In this document: piece by piece, positions 44,571 to 54,090 of the stretch
Numbering within the stretch: the stretch's first letter is position 1
Layout of the letters: each line of letters opens with the position of its first letter
Source of the DNA: Thermomonas beijingensis
GTDB lineage: Bacteria > Pseudomonadota > Gammaproteobacteria > Xanthomonadales > Xanthomonadaceae
NCBI RefSeq assembly: GCF_020034655.1
Contig: NZ_JAIQDJ010000001.1
Coordinates: 868,001-932,000 of the forward strand
Reading direction: 5' to 3'
DNA: 64,000 nucleotides
Made by a program: the position numbers and the translations under genes
The notes under the pieces: generated by a model
Told to the model about the DNA's origin: nothing
The model's database searches: none
The model's input: the letters and a program-made list of their open reading frames with translations, nothing else

Positions 44571-44624
44571 CCGCCGCGTGATCTTGGTACAGTCGCCACA
44601 ATCGTGAAAGAAGGAATGCAAACG

Positions 44625-46286
44625 ATGCGCACAGTGAATCGATTGGCCCTGTTGTTGTGCGGCCTGCTGGCGGGGCCGGTGCTGGCACAAACCACGGTGC
44701 TCACCGCACGGCGCATCCACACCATGGATACCACGCAGCCACAGGTGCAGGCGATGGCATTCGACGCCGCCGGCAAAATTCTTGCGGTGGGCCAAGCGCA
44801 GGCATTGCTGGCGCGCTATCCCGGGGCCAAGCATCTTGATGTGGGCACCGCCACGGTGGTGCCGGGTTTGATTGACGCGCATGGGCATGTGGAAGGGTTG
44901 GGGCTGACCTTTCTCACCGTTGATCTGGTGGGCAGCGCGAACAAGCAGGAGATTGTTGGGCGGTTGCGCGCATTCGAAAAAACCCTTCCGGCGGGGGCCT
45001 GGCTGATCGGGCGCGGTTGGGATCAGAACGATTGGCCGGACAAGGCCTTTCCTGCCGCGGCGGACCTGGATGCCGCATTTCCGGAGCGCCCGGTATGGCT
45101 GTACCGCATCGATGGCCACGCTGGCTGGGCCAATACCGCTGCCATGCGCGCAATCCAGCGTGATCTGGCTGGCAACTGGCAGCCGGACGGCGGCATTATC
45201 CGGCGTGACGCTGCGGGCCGGCCCAGCGGGGTACTCATCGACAATGCGATGGATTTGATGGAGGCAGTACGCCCGCCCATGGATGAGGCCACCGCCGAGC
45301 GGGCGCTGGTGCTGGGCATGCAAGCTGCGGTCGAGCATGGGCTGACCGGCGTTCACGATGCTGGTATTCCGCTGGAGGAACTGCGCCGCTATCAACGGCT
45401 GGCCGACCAGGGTCAAGTCCCGCTGCGCATCTACGCGATGGCCGATGGCAACAAGGCGGCTCTGCAGTTCTTGTGCCGCAATGGACTGTATCGGCATCCA
45501 TCCGGGCGCCTGCAAATGCGTGCCGTGAAACTGTATGCCGACGGCGCATTGGGCAGCCGTGGCGCCGCGATGCTGGAGGACTACAGCGACGACCACGGCA
45601 ACCGCGGCCTGATGGTGATGTCCGCGGAAGAACTGGCGGTGGCCGCCGACAAGGCCCACCGCTGCGGCGTGCAGGTGGCCACCCATGCGATCGGTGACCG
45701 TGGCAATCGAATGGCCTTGGATGCCTATGCCAAGGTGCTGGGCAGGGATGTGGACAGCGATCACCGCTGGCGCATCGAGCACGCGCAAATTCTGTCACCT
45801 GACGATGTGCCGCGGTTGGCCAAGCTGCATGTGATTGCCTCGATGCAGCCCACCCACGCCACCAGCGACATGCCGTGGGCGCAAGATCGCGTTGGCCCGC
45901 AGCGAATCGTGGGCGCGTATGCCTGGCGGCAAGTGCGTGATGCCGGCACGCATTTGGCATTGGGCTCGGATTTCCCGATTGAATCGGTGGATCCGCGGTT
46001 GGGCTTGTATGCGGCGGTCACCCGCAGCGATGCGCAAGGGCTGCCTGCAGGCGGCTGGTATCCCGATGAAAAGCTGACCGCGTTCGAGGCGCTGCGCGGC
46101 TTTACGTTGGAAGCGGCGTACGCTGGATTTGGCGAACACGAAGTGGGCAGTCTGGAAGCCGGCAAGCGTGCCGACTTCGTGGTGCTGGCCGAAGACCCGT
46201 TGAAGGTGCCCGATGCCGCGCTGCGCAGCTTGACTATCCAGGCAACCTATGTGGATGGCAAGCCGGTGTTCGAGGCCAGCCGGTAG
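44625..46286 (+). CDS. Exported amidohydrolase, YtcJ-type
   Basis: 553 residues from the ATG at 44625 (AAGGA nine bases before), giving a clean signal peptide (LLLCGLLAGPVLAQ). The metal-dependent hydrolase fold is clear: VVPGLIDAHGHVEGLG (first zinc pair, HxH), VKLYADGALGSRGAAML, THAIGDRGNRMALDAY, WRIEHAQILSPDD, and GSDFPIESVDPRLGLYAAVTR. This is the amidohydrolase_3/YtcJ group, whose substrates are N-substituted amides or imides and rarely known. It follows the ABC permease by 54 bp on the same strand, so it may be read through from that operon, though no functional link is evident. It converges on miaB. Confidence 0.88.
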   Translation: MRTVNRLALLLCGLLAGPVLAQTTVLTARRIHTMDTTQPQVQAMAFDAAGKILAVGQAQALLARYPGAKHLDVGTATVVPGLIDAHGHVEGLGLTFLTVDLVGSANKQEIVGRLRAFEKTLPAGAWLIGRGWDQNDWPDKAFPAAADLDAAFPERPVWLYRIDGHAGWANTAAMRAIQRDLAGNWQPDGGIIRRDAAGRPSGVLIDNAMDLMEAVRPPMDEATAERALVLGMQAAVEHGLTGVHDAGIPLEELRRYQRLADQGQVPLRIYAMADGNKAALQFLCRNGLYRHPSGRLQMRAVKLYADGALGSRGAAMLEDYSDDHGNRGLMVMSAEELAVAADKAHRCGVQVATHAIGDRGNRMALDAYAKVLGRDVDSDHRWRIEHAQILSPDDVPRLAKLHVIASMQPTHATSDMPWAQDRVGPQRIVGAYAWRQVRDAGTHLALGSDFPIESVDPRLGLYAAVTRSDAQGLPAGGWYPDEKLTAFEALRGFTLEAAYAGFGEHEVGSLEAGKRADFVVLAEDPLKVPDAALRSLTIQATYVDGKPVFEASR

Positions 46287-46334
46287 CTGCTGCCGGCCAC
46301 TGGTCGCAAACGAGGGTCGCAGCGGGCGGGGGCG

Positions 46335-47720
46335 TTACCGCAGCAGTACCCGTCCACGCAGCGAATTGGGCATCGCTTGGGTGATCTCCACATCCACGAA
46401 TTGCCCGATCAGTCGCTTGGGTGCAGCAAAATTCACCGGGCGCATGTTCTCGGTTTTACCGGTCAATTCATTCGGGTCTTTGCGCGACGGGCCTTCCACC
46501 AACACCGTCTGCACGCTGCCGACCATCGCTTGCGAAATGGTGGCGGCATGCGCGCTGATGTGCTTTTGCAGACGGTCCAGGCGTGCGTGTTTTTGTTCGC
46601 TGCTGGTGGTGTCTTCCAGGTCGGAGGCCGGGGTGCCGGGACGGCGTGAGTAAATGAAGGAAAAACTCTGGTCGAAGCCCACGTCCTCGATCAACTTCAT
46701 GGTTTTTTCGAAATCGGCATCGGTCTCGCCCGGAAACCCGACAATGAAGTCGGACGACACCGAAATATCGGGCCGCACCGCACGCAATTTGCGGATTTTC
46801 TGCTTGAACTCCAGCGCCGTGTAGCCGCGCTTCATCGCCGACAAAATGCGGTCGCTGCCGGCTTGTACTGGCAGATGCAGATAGTTGGCCAGCTTGGGCA
46901 CGTCGCGGTAGGCCTCGATCAGCGAATCGGAGAACTCCAACGGGTGCGAGGTGGTGAAACGGATACGGCCAATGCCCTCGATTTCGGCAATGGCGCGGAT
47001 CAGCAAGCCCAGATCGGCGGTTTCACCCGTATCGCCCAATGGGCCGCGGTAGGCATTGACGTTCTGGCCCAGCAAGTTGACTTCGCGCACGCCCTGCGCG
47101 GCCAGCTCGGCCACTTCGGTCAGCACGCTTTCGAACGGGCGGCTGATTTCCTCGCCACGGGTGTAGGGCACCACGCAGTACGAACAATATTTCGAGCAGC
47201 CTTCCATGATCGAAACAAAGGCGGTGGGGCCATCGGCGCGGGGCTCCGGCAGGCGGTCGAACTTCTCGATCTCCGGAAAACTGATGTCCACCTGCGGCTG
47301 GCCGCTGGTTTGCCGCTGCGCAATCATTTCCGGCAAGCGGTGCAGGGTTTGCGGGCCAAACACCAAGTCCACGTATGGCGCACGGTCCAGGATTGCGGCA
47401 CCTTCCTGCGAAGCCACGCAGCCGGCCACGCCAATGATCACCGGGCGTTCGCCTTGCTTGAAGCTCTTCCAGCGGCCCAGCTGGCTGAATACCTTTTCCT
47501 GCGCTTTTTCGCGGATCGAGCAGGTATTGATCAGGATGACGTCGGCTTCGTCCGCGTTCTCCGTCATTTCCATCCCTTCCTGCACAGTCAGCAGATCGGC
47601 CATCCGCGCCGAGTCGTACTCGTTCATCTGGCAGCCGTGGGTCTGGATGTGGAATTTCTTGGCGCCCGGGCGTGCAGGGCGGGCAACGGGCAGTGCGGGC
47701 AGGGGGTGCAGATCGGTCAT
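46335..47720 (-). CDS. miaB: tRNA-2-methylthio-N6-dimethylallyladenosine synthase
   Basis: 461 residues from the ATG at 47720 (GGAG six bases ahead); the open frame runs much further upstream but without MiaB sequence. The UPF0004 domain has cysteines 30 ([10 protein letters not shown]), 67 and 101. The radical SAM triad is [17 protein letters not shown] with Cys 175, 179 and 182. GQNVNAYRG, and the C-terminal TRAM domain ([27 protein letters not shown]), complete it. It carries two 4Fe-4S clusters and adds the methylthio group to i6A37 of tRNA. It is divergent from the lytic transglycosylase gene. Confidence 0.96.
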   Translation of the reverse strand: MTDLHPLPALPVARPARPGAKKFHIQTHGCQMNEYDSARMADLLTVQEGMEMTENADEADVILINTCSIREKAQEKVFSQLGRWKSFKQGERPVIIGVAGCVASQEGAAILDRAPYVDLVFGPQTLHRLPEMIAQRQTSGQPQVDISFPEIEKFDRLPEPRADGPTAFVSIMEGCSKYCSYCVVPYTRGEEISRPFESVLTEVAELAAQGVREVNLLGQNVNAYRGPLGDTGETADLGLLIRAIAEIEGIGRIRFTTSHPLEFSDSLIEAYRDVPKLANYLHLPVQAGSDRILSAMKRGYTALEFKQKIRKLRAVRPDISVSSDFIVGFPGETDADFEKTMKLIEDVGFDQSFSFIYSRRPGTPASDLEDTTSSEQKHARLDRLQKHISAHAATISQAMVGSVQTVLVEGPSRKDPNELTGKTENMRPVNFAAPKRLIGQFVDVEITQAMPNSLRGRVLLR

Positions 47721-47858
47721 GATGAACTCCGGGGCGCGGTGGTGAGTCCGGGCCGGGTGGAAAACCGCCATTCTAACGGCTGACGCGCGCCCGGATTGGC
47801 AAGGCGCTGAAAAATCAAGGGCTTGCCAATGTGGCGAGATAGCGCAAAACTGCCGGCC

Positions 47859-48839
47859 ATGAAGGGGAAGGCTGTCATTGTGTTGTCGCTTTGCCTGTTG
47901 GCCGGCCCTGCGCTGGCCGGCAGGGTGTACCGCTGCAACTTGGATGACGGCACTACCAGTTATGTGAGCAAACGCGTGCCCGGTGCCCGCTGCAGCTTGA
48001 TTGGCAACTTCCCGAATCGAACGTTGGTGGTACGCAAGCCCAAATCCAAGCCGCAACCTGTGGTGAGTACCGCAGCGGTGCATGCAGCGGCACCTGTCAC
48101 ATCCGCGGGCGTGCCGCCAGCTCTGGCATTCCCGGCGGATCGCAAACCTGCAGCCGCCTTGCCGGTATTGACCGCGCCAATGGCCACCGTAGCTGCAGCG
48201 CCGGCTCCCGCCCCTACCGCACCCCGGCTGATTCGTGGCCAGGTGTATGCCTATGTCGGCAAGGACGGCGTGCGCAATTACAGCAGTGTGCGCCCTGCCG
48301 GCCTGGCTGCAGCCTCGGTGCGCACCATCCAGTACAGCTACATGGAAACCTGTTATGCCTGCGGTGTGTTGCCGGGCCTGAATTTCCGCAGTCTGCGCCT
48401 GAATACCACGGCCTATCAGGATGAAATTCGGGCGGCGGCGCGCGAACACGGGGTGGACGAGGCCATCGTGCGCGCGATTATTCACGCGGAATCCGCGTTC
48501 AATCCAAATGCCTTGTCGCGCGTGGGCGCGCAGGGGTTGATGCAGCTGATGCCAGGCACCGCGCGCCGGTTTGGGGTGCTGGATGCGTTCAACGCCGGCC
48601 AGAACATTCAGGGTGGTGTGCAGTACTTGGCGTGGCTGCTCAAGCGTTTCAATGGCAATCTGACCCTGGCTGCCGCCGGCTACAACGCCGGCGAAGGGGC
48701 GGTGGACAAGTACGGGGGCGTGCCGCCGTACAGCGAGACCCAGCGGTATGTGCAGCGGGTTGCGGTATTGGCGGAACGGTATCGGAGCGGATTGAACCCG
48801 GTGGCCTCGCCAAGTCAAGGCGGATTGTCTGCGCGTTAA
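47859..48839 (+). CDS. Lytic transglycosylase (SLT domain)
   Basis: 326 residues from the ATG at 47859, where the signal peptide ([15 protein letters not shown]) begins. Residues 20-60 have a DUF4124-like start ([20 protein letters not shown]), and a similar piece recurs at about residue 130 ([18 protein letters not shown]). The SLT catalytic domain is at about 195-310: [34 protein letters not shown] (Glu of HAES is catalytic), [18 protein letters not shown], and YVQRVAVL. It cleaves peptidoglycan glycan strands, forming 1,6-anhydroMurNAc ends, in the periplasm. Alanine-proline stretches link the two parts. Confidence 0.9.
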   Translation: MKGKAVIVLSLCLLAGPALAGRVYRCNLDDGTTSYVSKRVPGARCSLIGNFPNRTLVVRKPKSKPQPVVSTAAVHAAAPVTSAGVPPALAFPADRKPAAALPVLTAPMATVAAAPAPAPTAPRLIRGQVYAYVGKDGVRNYSSVRPAGLAAASVRTIQYSYMETCYACGVLPGLNFRSLRLNTTAYQDEIRAAAREHGVDEAIVRAIIHAESAFNPNALSRVGAQGLMQLMPGTARRFGVLDAFNAGQNIQGGVQYLAWLLKRFNGNLTLAAAGYNAGEGAVDKYGGVPPYSETQRYVQRVAVLAERYRSGLNPVASPSQGGLSAR

Positions 48840-48854
48840 GGCTTCCGTTACACT
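48825..48854 (+). promoter_or_regulatory. Putative petABC promoter
   Basis: TTGTCT at 48825-48830 and TACACT at 48849-48854 are separated by 18 bp, a fair sigma-70 match, 74 bp ahead of the petA ATG. The -35 lies within the end of the transglycosylase gene. Read by eye only. Confidence 0.4.
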
Positions 48855-48928
48855 TCCCTGTCTTTTGCGGTCGATCGGCACCCAGCCGGCAGCTGCAATG
48901 TGTGTCCAGATTTCTAACGGAGTGCGGG

Positions 48929-49528
48929 ATGGCCAACGAAGAGGTCAATGTCGGCAGACGCCGATTCCTCACCGCGACGACTGCGGTGGTGGGTGCGGTG
49001 GGTGCCGGATTTGCGGCAGTGCCGTTCATCAAGTCGTGGAGCCCGAGTGCGCGTGCGCGCTTCGCGGGTGCACCTGTCACCCAGGACATCAGTGCGTTGG
49101 TCGAAGGCCAGCAGATGGTGATCAACTGGCGTGGTCAGCCGATCTACATCGCCAAGCGCAGCAAAGCGATGCTGGAGGTGATGAAGTCGCTGGATCCCAC
49201 CTTGGCCGATCCCAATTCGACCAATGCCGACCAGCAACCCAAGTACGCACAAAACCCCACGCGTTCGATCAAGCCGGAAATTTCGGTGTTGGTGGGCGTG
49301 TGCACCCATTTGGGCTGCGCGCCGGAGTTCTTGCCGGAAGTGAAGCCCGAGCCGTTCGATCCGAATTGGAAGGGCGGCTATTTCTGCCCCTGCCACAAGT
49401 CGCGCTATGACCTTGCCGGGCGCGTGTTGAAGGCACAGCCGGCACCTGCCAACCTGCCGGTGCCGCCGTACCACTTCGAAAACGACAACACCTTGGTCAT
49501 TGGTGTCGATCCGAAGGGAGCCGCGTAA
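48929..49528 (+). CDS. petA: Ubiquinol-cytochrome c reductase iron-sulfur subunit (Rieske)
   Basis: 199 residues from the ATG at 48929 with GGAG seven bases ahead. A twin-arginine start ([25 protein letters not shown]) is the Tat signal anchor. The Rieske 2Fe-2S site is complete: [11 protein letters not shown] and [14 protein letters not shown] (two Cys, two His), followed by the Pro loop [11 protein letters not shown]. It takes electrons from ubiquinol in the cytochrome bc1 complex and passes them to cytochrome c1 on the periplasmic side. It is the first gene of petABC; petB starts 3 bp after its stop. Confidence 0.96.
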   Translation: MANEEVNVGRRRFLTATTAVVGAVGAGFAAVPFIKSWSPSARARFAGAPVTQDISALVEGQQMVINWRGQPIYIAKRSKAMLEVMKSLDPTLADPNSTNADQQPKYAQNPTRSIKPEISVLVGVCTHLGCAPEFLPEVKPEPFDPNWKGGYFCPCHKSRYDLAGRVLKAQPAPANLPVPPYHFENDNTLVIGVDPKGAA

Positions 49529-49531
49529 GCC

Positions 49532-50815
49532 ATGACGAACAAGATCGTGCAAACCGCCTGCAACGCCGCCAACGGCGTGATGGATTGGGTCAATGAGCGT
49601 GCGCCCGGCATGATGCCGGTGTATCGCAAGCACATGAGCGAGTATTACGCGCCGAAGAACTTCAATATCTGGTACATCTTCGGTGTGTTGTCGATGGTGG
49701 TGTTGGTCAACCAGATCGTCACCGGTATTTTCCTGACCATGCACTTCAAGCCCAGCGCGGCCGAAGCGTTTGGTTCGGTCGAGTACATCATGCGTGATGT
49801 CGATTGGGGCTGGCTGATTCGCTACATGCACAGCACCGGTGCATCGCTGTTCTTCATCGTCATCTACCTGCACATGTTCCGCGGGCTGATGTACGGCAGC
49901 TACAAGAAACCACGTGAACTGGTGTGGTTGCTGGGCATGGTGATCTATCTGGTGCTGATGGCAGAAGCCTTCATGGGCTACGTGTTGCCGTGGGGCCAGA
50001 TGTCGTACTGGGGTGCCAAGGTGATTATCTCGCTATTCGGCGCGATCCCGGTCATCGGCGGCGGCCTGACCGAGTGGATCATGGGTGACTTCAATCCGGG
50101 CGATGCCACCTTGAACCGCTTCTTCGCGCTGCACGTGATTGCGATGCCGCTGGTGCTGCTGTTGCTGGTGGTGCTGCACATCTTCGCGCTGCATGAAGTG
50201 GGCTCCAACAACCCCGATGGCGTGGAAATCAAGAAGGGTCCGAAGGGCAACCGCTGGTCGCCTACCGCACCGGCAGACGGCATTCCGTTCCACCCGTATT
50301 TCACGGTCAAGGACACCTTCTATGTCGGTTGCTTCCTGATCATCGCGGCTTTCATCATCTTCTTTGCGCCCACTTTCGGTGGCTGGTTCCTCGAGCACGA
50401 CAACTTCACCGAGGCCAACCCGCTGGTGACGCCGGCACACATCAAGCCGGTGTGGTACTTCACTCCGTACTACGCCATGTTGCGCGTGATTCCCTCGTTC
50501 TTCGGGATCAAGCTATGGGGCGTGTTGGTGATGTTTGGTGCCATCGTCATGCTGTTCCTGGTGCCGTGGCTGGACAAGTCTGCGGTCAAGTCCTATCGCT
50601 ACCGTGGCCCACTGAGCTGGGTGATGCTGCTGATGTTCGCGTTCTGCTTCCTGTGGCTGGCCAAGATCGGTGCCGGCCCGGGTACGGATCCGGTTGAAGC
50701 CATCATTGGCCGCGTGTTGACCTTCCTTTATTTCGCTTTCTTCATCACCATGCCGGTCTGGTCCAAGCTGGACAAGACCAAGCCGGTGCCGGATCGGGTG
50801 ACGATGCATGACTAA
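49532..50815 (+). CDS. petB: Cytochrome b of the bc1 complex
   Basis: 427 residues, about eight to nine membrane helices. YMHSTGASLFFIVIYLHMFRGLMYG holds the first heme histidine pair, and FALHVIAMPLVLLLLVVLHIFALHEVGS the second. The quinol-site motif is seen as KPVWYFTPYYAMLR in the third part. It binds hemes bL and bH and carries the ubiquinol oxidation and ubiquinone reduction sites in the inner membrane. The coding sequence overlaps the start of petC by eight bases. Confidence 0.96.
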   Translation: MTNKIVQTACNAANGVMDWVNERAPGMMPVYRKHMSEYYAPKNFNIWYIFGVLSMVVLVNQIVTGIFLTMHFKPSAAEAFGSVEYIMRDVDWGWLIRYMHSTGASLFFIVIYLHMFRGLMYGSYKKPRELVWLLGMVIYLVLMAEAFMGYVLPWGQMSYWGAKVIISLFGAIPVIGGGLTEWIMGDFNPGDATLNRFFALHVIAMPLVLLLLVVLHIFALHEVGSNNPDGVEIKKGPKGNRWSPTAPADGIPFHPYFTVKDTFYVGCFLIIAAFIIFFAPTFGGWFLEHDNFTEANPLVTPAHIKPVWYFTPYYAMLRVIPSFFGIKLWGVLVMFGAIVMLFLVPWLDKSAVKSYRYRGPLSWVMLLMFAFCFLWLAKIGAGPGTDPVEAIIGRVLTFLYFAFFITMPVWSKLDKTKPVPDRVTMHD

Positions 50816-51551
50816 GAATTTCCTGTCCCGTGCGGCGGTGTTTGCTGCTGGCCTGTTGCTGTCCGTCACTGCCTTCGCCAATGAAGGCGGCAACCTGCAG
50901 CAGTCGGGTACCGACCTGACCGACAAAGCCTCGTTGCAACGTGGCTCCGCCGCTTTCATGAACTACTGCAGCGGTTGCCACTCGCTGAAATACATGCGTT
51001 ATGCGCGTATTGGCGAAGATCTTGGCTTGACCGAAGACCAGGTGATGCAGAACCTGAATTTCAGTGGCGGCAAAATCGGTGACCACGTGATGGCGGCGAT
51101 GCCGGCAGAGCTGGCCAAGTCGGCATTCGGCAAAGCACCACCGGATCTGTCGGTGATTGCCCGGGTGCGCGGTAGCGACTGGATCTACACCTACCTGAAA
51201 TCGTTCTATCTGGACGAAAGCCGCCCGGTAGGCTGGAACAACACCCTGTTCCCGAACGCATCGATGCCCAACCCGTTATGGGAATTGCAGGGCGTGCAAC
51301 AGCCGGTGTATGGCAAGAAGACCGCCACTGGCGACTTGCCGGTGGAAGGTTTCACCATCAGCCAGCCTGGCCGCCAGAATGCCCAGCAATTTGACCAGAC
51401 CGTGCGTGACATCACCGCGTTCCTGGAGTACGTGGGTGAGCCAGCGGCGTTGAAGCGCCAGAATGTGGGGGTGTGGGCGATCTTGTTCTTGGTGTTCTTT
51501 GCCTTCATGGCATGGTTGTTGAAGCATGAATATTGGCGGGACGTTCACTGA
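50808..51551 (+). CDS. petC: Cytochrome c1
   Basis: 247 residues with a signal peptide ending in VTAFA. Heme c attachment is MNYCSGCHSLKYMRY (CxxCH) at about residues 47-51. The axial methionine is probably in HVMAAMPAELA. The single C-terminal membrane anchor is NVGVWAILFLVFFAFMAWLLKHEYW. It accepts electrons from the Rieske protein and donates them to soluble cytochrome c in the periplasm. It is the last gene of petABC. Confidence 0.96.
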   Translation: MTKNFLSRAAVFAAGLLLSVTAFANEGGNLQQSGTDLTDKASLQRGSAAFMNYCSGCHSLKYMRYARIGEDLGLTEDQVMQNLNFSGGKIGDHVMAAMPAELAKSAFGKAPPDLSVIARVRGSDWIYTYLKSFYLDESRPVGWNNTLFPNASMPNPLWELQGVQQPVYGKKTATGDLPVEGFTISQPGRQNAQQFDQTVRDITAFLEYVGEPAALKRQNVGVWAILFLVFFAFMAWLLKHEYWRDVH

Positions 51552-51600
51552 CGCGGCAACTACGGCACGGATGCCCGTCGCAGTGGAACGACGCTTGACT

Positions 51601-51623
51601 GCCGCCCGTATCGTGCGGGCGGC
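51601..51623 (+). terminator. Hairpin between petC and sspA
   Basis: GCCGCCCG pairs perfectly with CGGGCGGC around a 7-nt loop, about 50 bp past the petC stop. A second hairpin follows at 51631-51652 (CGTCCGGTAG / CTATCGGACG, one G:T pair), ending just before the sspA ribosome-binding site. Neither has a T run, so they could be leader structures of sspA as well as the end of petABC. Confidence 0.45.
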
Positions 51624-51667
51624 GCAGGTGCGTCCGGTAGTACTATCGGACGTGGGGAGTGGTTCTG

Positions 51668-52306
51668 ATGATGGCTGTGAGTCCGCGCATGCGTAATGCC
51701 CTGACCCTGTTTTCTTCGGTGGATGATGTCCTTTGCCACCGCGTACGCTTGGTGCTGGCCGCCAAGGGTGTGACCTATGATCTGATCCCGGTCGATCCAC
51801 AAAGCCCGCCCGAAGATCTGATCGATCTCAACCCGTACCACTCGGTGCCGACCTTGGTCGAGCGCGATCTGGTGCTGTATGCCGCCAGCGTGGTCAGCGA
51901 ATACCTGGATGAGCGTTACCCGCATCCACCGCTAATGCCGGTAGAACCGCTGGCACGTGCGCGTTTGCGGTTAGCCATGCTGCGCATCGAGCACGATTGG
52001 GTGCCGCAGGTGCAGGCAATCCAGCTGGGCAACAAGCAACAGGCCGATGCAGGGCGCAAGCGTTTGAAGGAGCTGCTGGCGCAGTCATTGCCACTGTTCA
52101 AGGCCTACAAGTTCTTCCTCAATCCGGAAATGAGCTTGGCCGATTGTGCAATGGCCCCGATCATCTGGCGGCTGGAGGCCTTGGGTGTGCCGTTGCCCAA
52201 AGATGGCAAGGTCATCGAGGATTACGGCAATCGCATCTTCCGCAACCCCGGCTTTGTGCGCAGCTTGACTGAACAGGAAAAGAAGCTGCGCGAAGTGCCC
52301 TTGTAA
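51668..52306 (+). CDS. sspA: Stringent starvation protein A
   Basis: 212 residues from the ATG at 51668, eight bases after GGGGAG; a second ATG follows at once. It has the glutathione-S-transferase fold without the catalytic residue: LTLFSSVDDVLCHRVRLVLAAKGVTYDLIPVD, NPYHSVPTLVERDLVLYAASVVSEYLDERYPHPPLMP (the SspA surface PHPPL-like motif). The C-terminus is all helical. SspA binds RNA polymerase and changes promoter use in starvation and acid stress. petABC upstream and sspB downstream is the usual proteobacterial order. Confidence 0.94.
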   Translation: MMAVSPRMRNALTLFSSVDDVLCHRVRLVLAAKGVTYDLIPVDPQSPPEDLIDLNPYHSVPTLVERDLVLYAASVVSEYLDERYPHPPLMPVEPLARARLRLAMLRIEHDWVPQVQAIQLGNKQQADAGRKRLKELLAQSLPLFKAYKFFLNPEMSLADCAMAPIIWRLEALGVPLPKDGKVIEDYGNRIFRNPGFVRSLTEQEKKLREVPL

Positions 52307-52318
52307 GTTTGCGCTCCA

Positions 52319-52780
52319 ATGTCCGAACTGCACCTGCCCGTCATGACCAGCCAACGCCCGTACCTCTTGCGGGCCATTTATGAATGGATTGCCGATAACG
52401 GCATGACTCCGCATGTGTTGGTCAATGCGCGCAGTGCTGGTGTGCGTGTGCCACCACATACGATCAAAGATGGCCAGGTGGTGCTCAATATTGCCGACCG
52501 CGCAGTGTCACGGCTGGAAATGGGGGATGACGCGATCCGGTTTTCCGCACGCTTCGGCGGGGTGAGCCAATCCGTAGTGGTTCCCCTGACCGCGATCATC
52601 GCCATCTATGCACGTGAAACAGGGCAAGGCATGGGCATGCCGGAAGAGCCGCATCTCGATACTGCACAGAACCCCGGCAGCAGCGAAGAAACGCCGCAAC
52701 AGACATCAGCCGAGCAGGTGGACGATCCCCCGCACCCACAGCCCCCCAAACGCGGCAACCACCTGCGTATCATCAAGTAA
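52319..52780 (+). CDS. sspB: ClpXP protease specificity-enhancing factor SspB
   Basis: 153 residues. The start (QRPYLLRAIYEWIADNGMTPHVLVNA), and DGQVVLNIADRAVSRLEMGDDAIRFSARFGGVS are the SspB fold that binds SsrA tags. A flexible acidic and proline-rich region follows, and RGNHLRIIK at the end is the ClpX-binding tail (LRVVK in E. coli). It delivers ssrA-tagged proteins to ClpXP in the cytoplasm. It starts 12 bp after sspA, so the two are one transcript. Confidence 0.95.
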   Translation: MSELHLPVMTSQRPYLLRAIYEWIADNGMTPHVLVNARSAGVRVPPHTIKDGQVVLNIADRAVSRLEMGDDAIRFSARFGGVSQSVVVPLTAIIAIYARETGQGMGMPEEPHLDTAQNPGSSEETPQQTSAEQVDDPPHPQPPKRGNHLRIIK

Positions 52781-52836
52781 GGGCACGCCATGCGTGCGAT
52801 GGATGTTTGTGGGAGCGTGCCCTGCACGCGACAGGC
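52781..52836. repeat. Two GCACGC-type hairpins after sspB (REP-like)
   Basis: Directly after the sspB stop are GCACGC-CAT-GCGTGC (52783-52797) and GCGTGC-CCT-GCACGC (52815-52829). The outer arms can also pair with each other (GGGCACGC at 52781 with GCGTGCCC at 52815). The second lies in a block, TGTGGGAGCG ... GCGACAGGC, that looks like the REP-type repeats common between convergent genes of xanthomonads and pseudomonads. sspB and the DUF3301 gene converge here. Confidence 0.6.
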
Positions 52837-52874
52837 TTGGGCGGGCCAACAGTCGCCCCTTTGGGGAGAGGCTG

Positions 52875-53216
52875 CTATCCCCCGTTCGGGATGCTGCGCA
52901 CCACCGCCTGTGCCGCACGGCTGGGCCCACTGAATCCCACCAGCTTGTCGCCCAACAGCACGATCCGGCCAATATGCCGGTTTTCGCCATCTTCCGAATA
53001 CTCGAAACGAAAGCTGCGCTCCAGCCCCAACCAGCCGTTGTCCTTGCGGCGTAAGCGCATGCCGATGGCGTGCACGGATTGATCCAGCCACTGTACCCCG
53101 GCGGCCTGGCAGGCGTCGTGGCCCACTTCGGTGGCACGTTCGGCAGCGGCGCGGGCGGCGGTGAAGAAGAAAAAACCGGCACCGCCAACAATCAGCAGGA
53201 TGAGCAGGGTAGGCAT
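52875..53216 (-). CDS. DUF3301 domain protein
   Basis: 113 residues. It starts with a single membrane helix (TLLILLIVGGAGFFFFTAARAA), then ATEVGHDACQAAGVQWLDQSVHAIGMRLRRKDNGWLGLERSFRFEYS, which is the DUF3301 pattern, and ends in LLGDKLVGFSGPSRA. Role unknown. It starts 4 bp after the nadC stop on the same strand, so it closes the Trm112-nadC-DUF3301 transcript. It converges on sspB. Confidence 0.8.
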   Translation of the reverse strand: MPTLLILLIVGGAGFFFFTAARAAAERATEVGHDACQAAGVQWLDQSVHAIGMRLRRKDNGWLGLERSFRFEYSEDGENRHIGRIVLLGDKLVGFSGPSRAAQAVVRSIPNGG

Positions 53217-53220
53217 CGGG

Positions 53221-54090
53221 TCAAGATGAGGGCGGTGGCCCCAGTTTCAATGAAAAGTCGATGGCGTGCAGATGCTTGGTCAATGCACCAATCGAAATGC
53301 AATCGACCCCGTCGTCGGCAATGCTGCGCAAGGTGGTGACATCCACCCCGCCGGAGACTTCCAGCGGGATATTGCCGAAATACGGTGCAGCTTTGGCAAT
53401 GCGTACCGCTTCGCGGCGGGTGTCGGCATCGAAATCGTCAATCAGGATCCGCGTGCAGCCGGTTTGCAGAGCTTGCCGCAGCTCGCCCAGGGTTTCCACT
53501 TCCACAATCAGCGGCAGCGCCGGGTGCAAGCTGCGCGCACGCTGGATGGCGGCAGTCACCGATCCGAACGCACGGATATGGTTTTCCTTCAGCATCAGCG
53601 CATCAAACAGCGCCAGCCGGTGATTGACGCCGCCGCCAATGGCCACCGCGTATTTTTGTGCCACCCGCAGGCCGGGCAGGGTTTTGCGAGTGTCCAAAAT
53701 CCGGGTGCCGGTACCGCGCACGGCATCCACATATTGCGCGGTGACGGTGGCAGTGCCCGACAGGGTTTGCAGGAAGTTGAGCGACGTGCGTTCGGCGCTG
53801 ACCAAGGCGCGGCTGCGGCCGTGCAAAGTGGCGATGAGCGTGCCTTTGGCCAGACGCGCGCCTTCGGCGCAATGCCAATCAATGCGCACAGCGGGGTCGA
53901 GGGCGCGATGGGTGGCGTCAAACCACGGCTGTCCCGCCAGCACGCACGCTTCCTTGCACAGCAAATACGCCCGCTCAGGCCCATCGTCCAATAACGATGC
54001 GGTGGCATCGCCAGGGCCGATGTCCTCGGCCAGTGCCGCCGCGACATTGGCGGCAATGGCGTCTGCCAGCATCGCCGCATCCACACTCAT
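53221..54090 (-). CDS. nadC: Nicotinate-nucleotide pyrophosphorylase (carboxylating)
   Basis: 289 residues. Key motifs: EDIGPGDATASLL at the start, RTSLNFLQTLSGTATVTAQYV, ILDTRKTLPGLRVAQKYAVAIGGGVNHR (substrate-binding Arg and Lys), LMLKENHI, VEVETLGELRQAL, and LEVSGGVDVTTLRSIADDGVDCISIGALT. It turns quinolinate and PRPP into nicotinate mononucleotide, the shared step of NAD synthesis. Its ATG overlaps the stop of the Trm112-like gene by four bases, a sign of translational coupling. Confidence 0.95.
   Translation of the reverse strand: MSVDAAMLADAIAANVAAALAEDIGPGDATASLLDDGPERAYLLCKEACVLAGQPWFDATHRALDPAVRIDWHCAEGARLAKGTLIATLHGRSRALVSAERTSLNFLQTLSGTATVTAQYVDAVRGTGTRILDTRKTLPGLRVAQKYAVAIGGGVNHRLALFDALMLKENHIRAFGSVTAAIQRARSLHPALPLIVEVETLGELRQALQTGCTRILIDDFDADTRREAVRIAKAAPYFGNIPLEVSGGVDVTTLRSIADDGVDCISIGALTKHLHAIDFSLKLGPPPSS

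Noticed and set aside
44418-45788. 456-codon open frame antisense to the permease and amidohydrolase genes
   Set aside because: No protein-like signature, and it spans two well-supported sense genes.
47721-48881. Long upstream extension of the miaB reading frame
   Set aside because: The extra residues are low-complexity and overlap the lytic transglycosylase gene on the other strand; MiaB starts normally at 47720 with a ribosome site.
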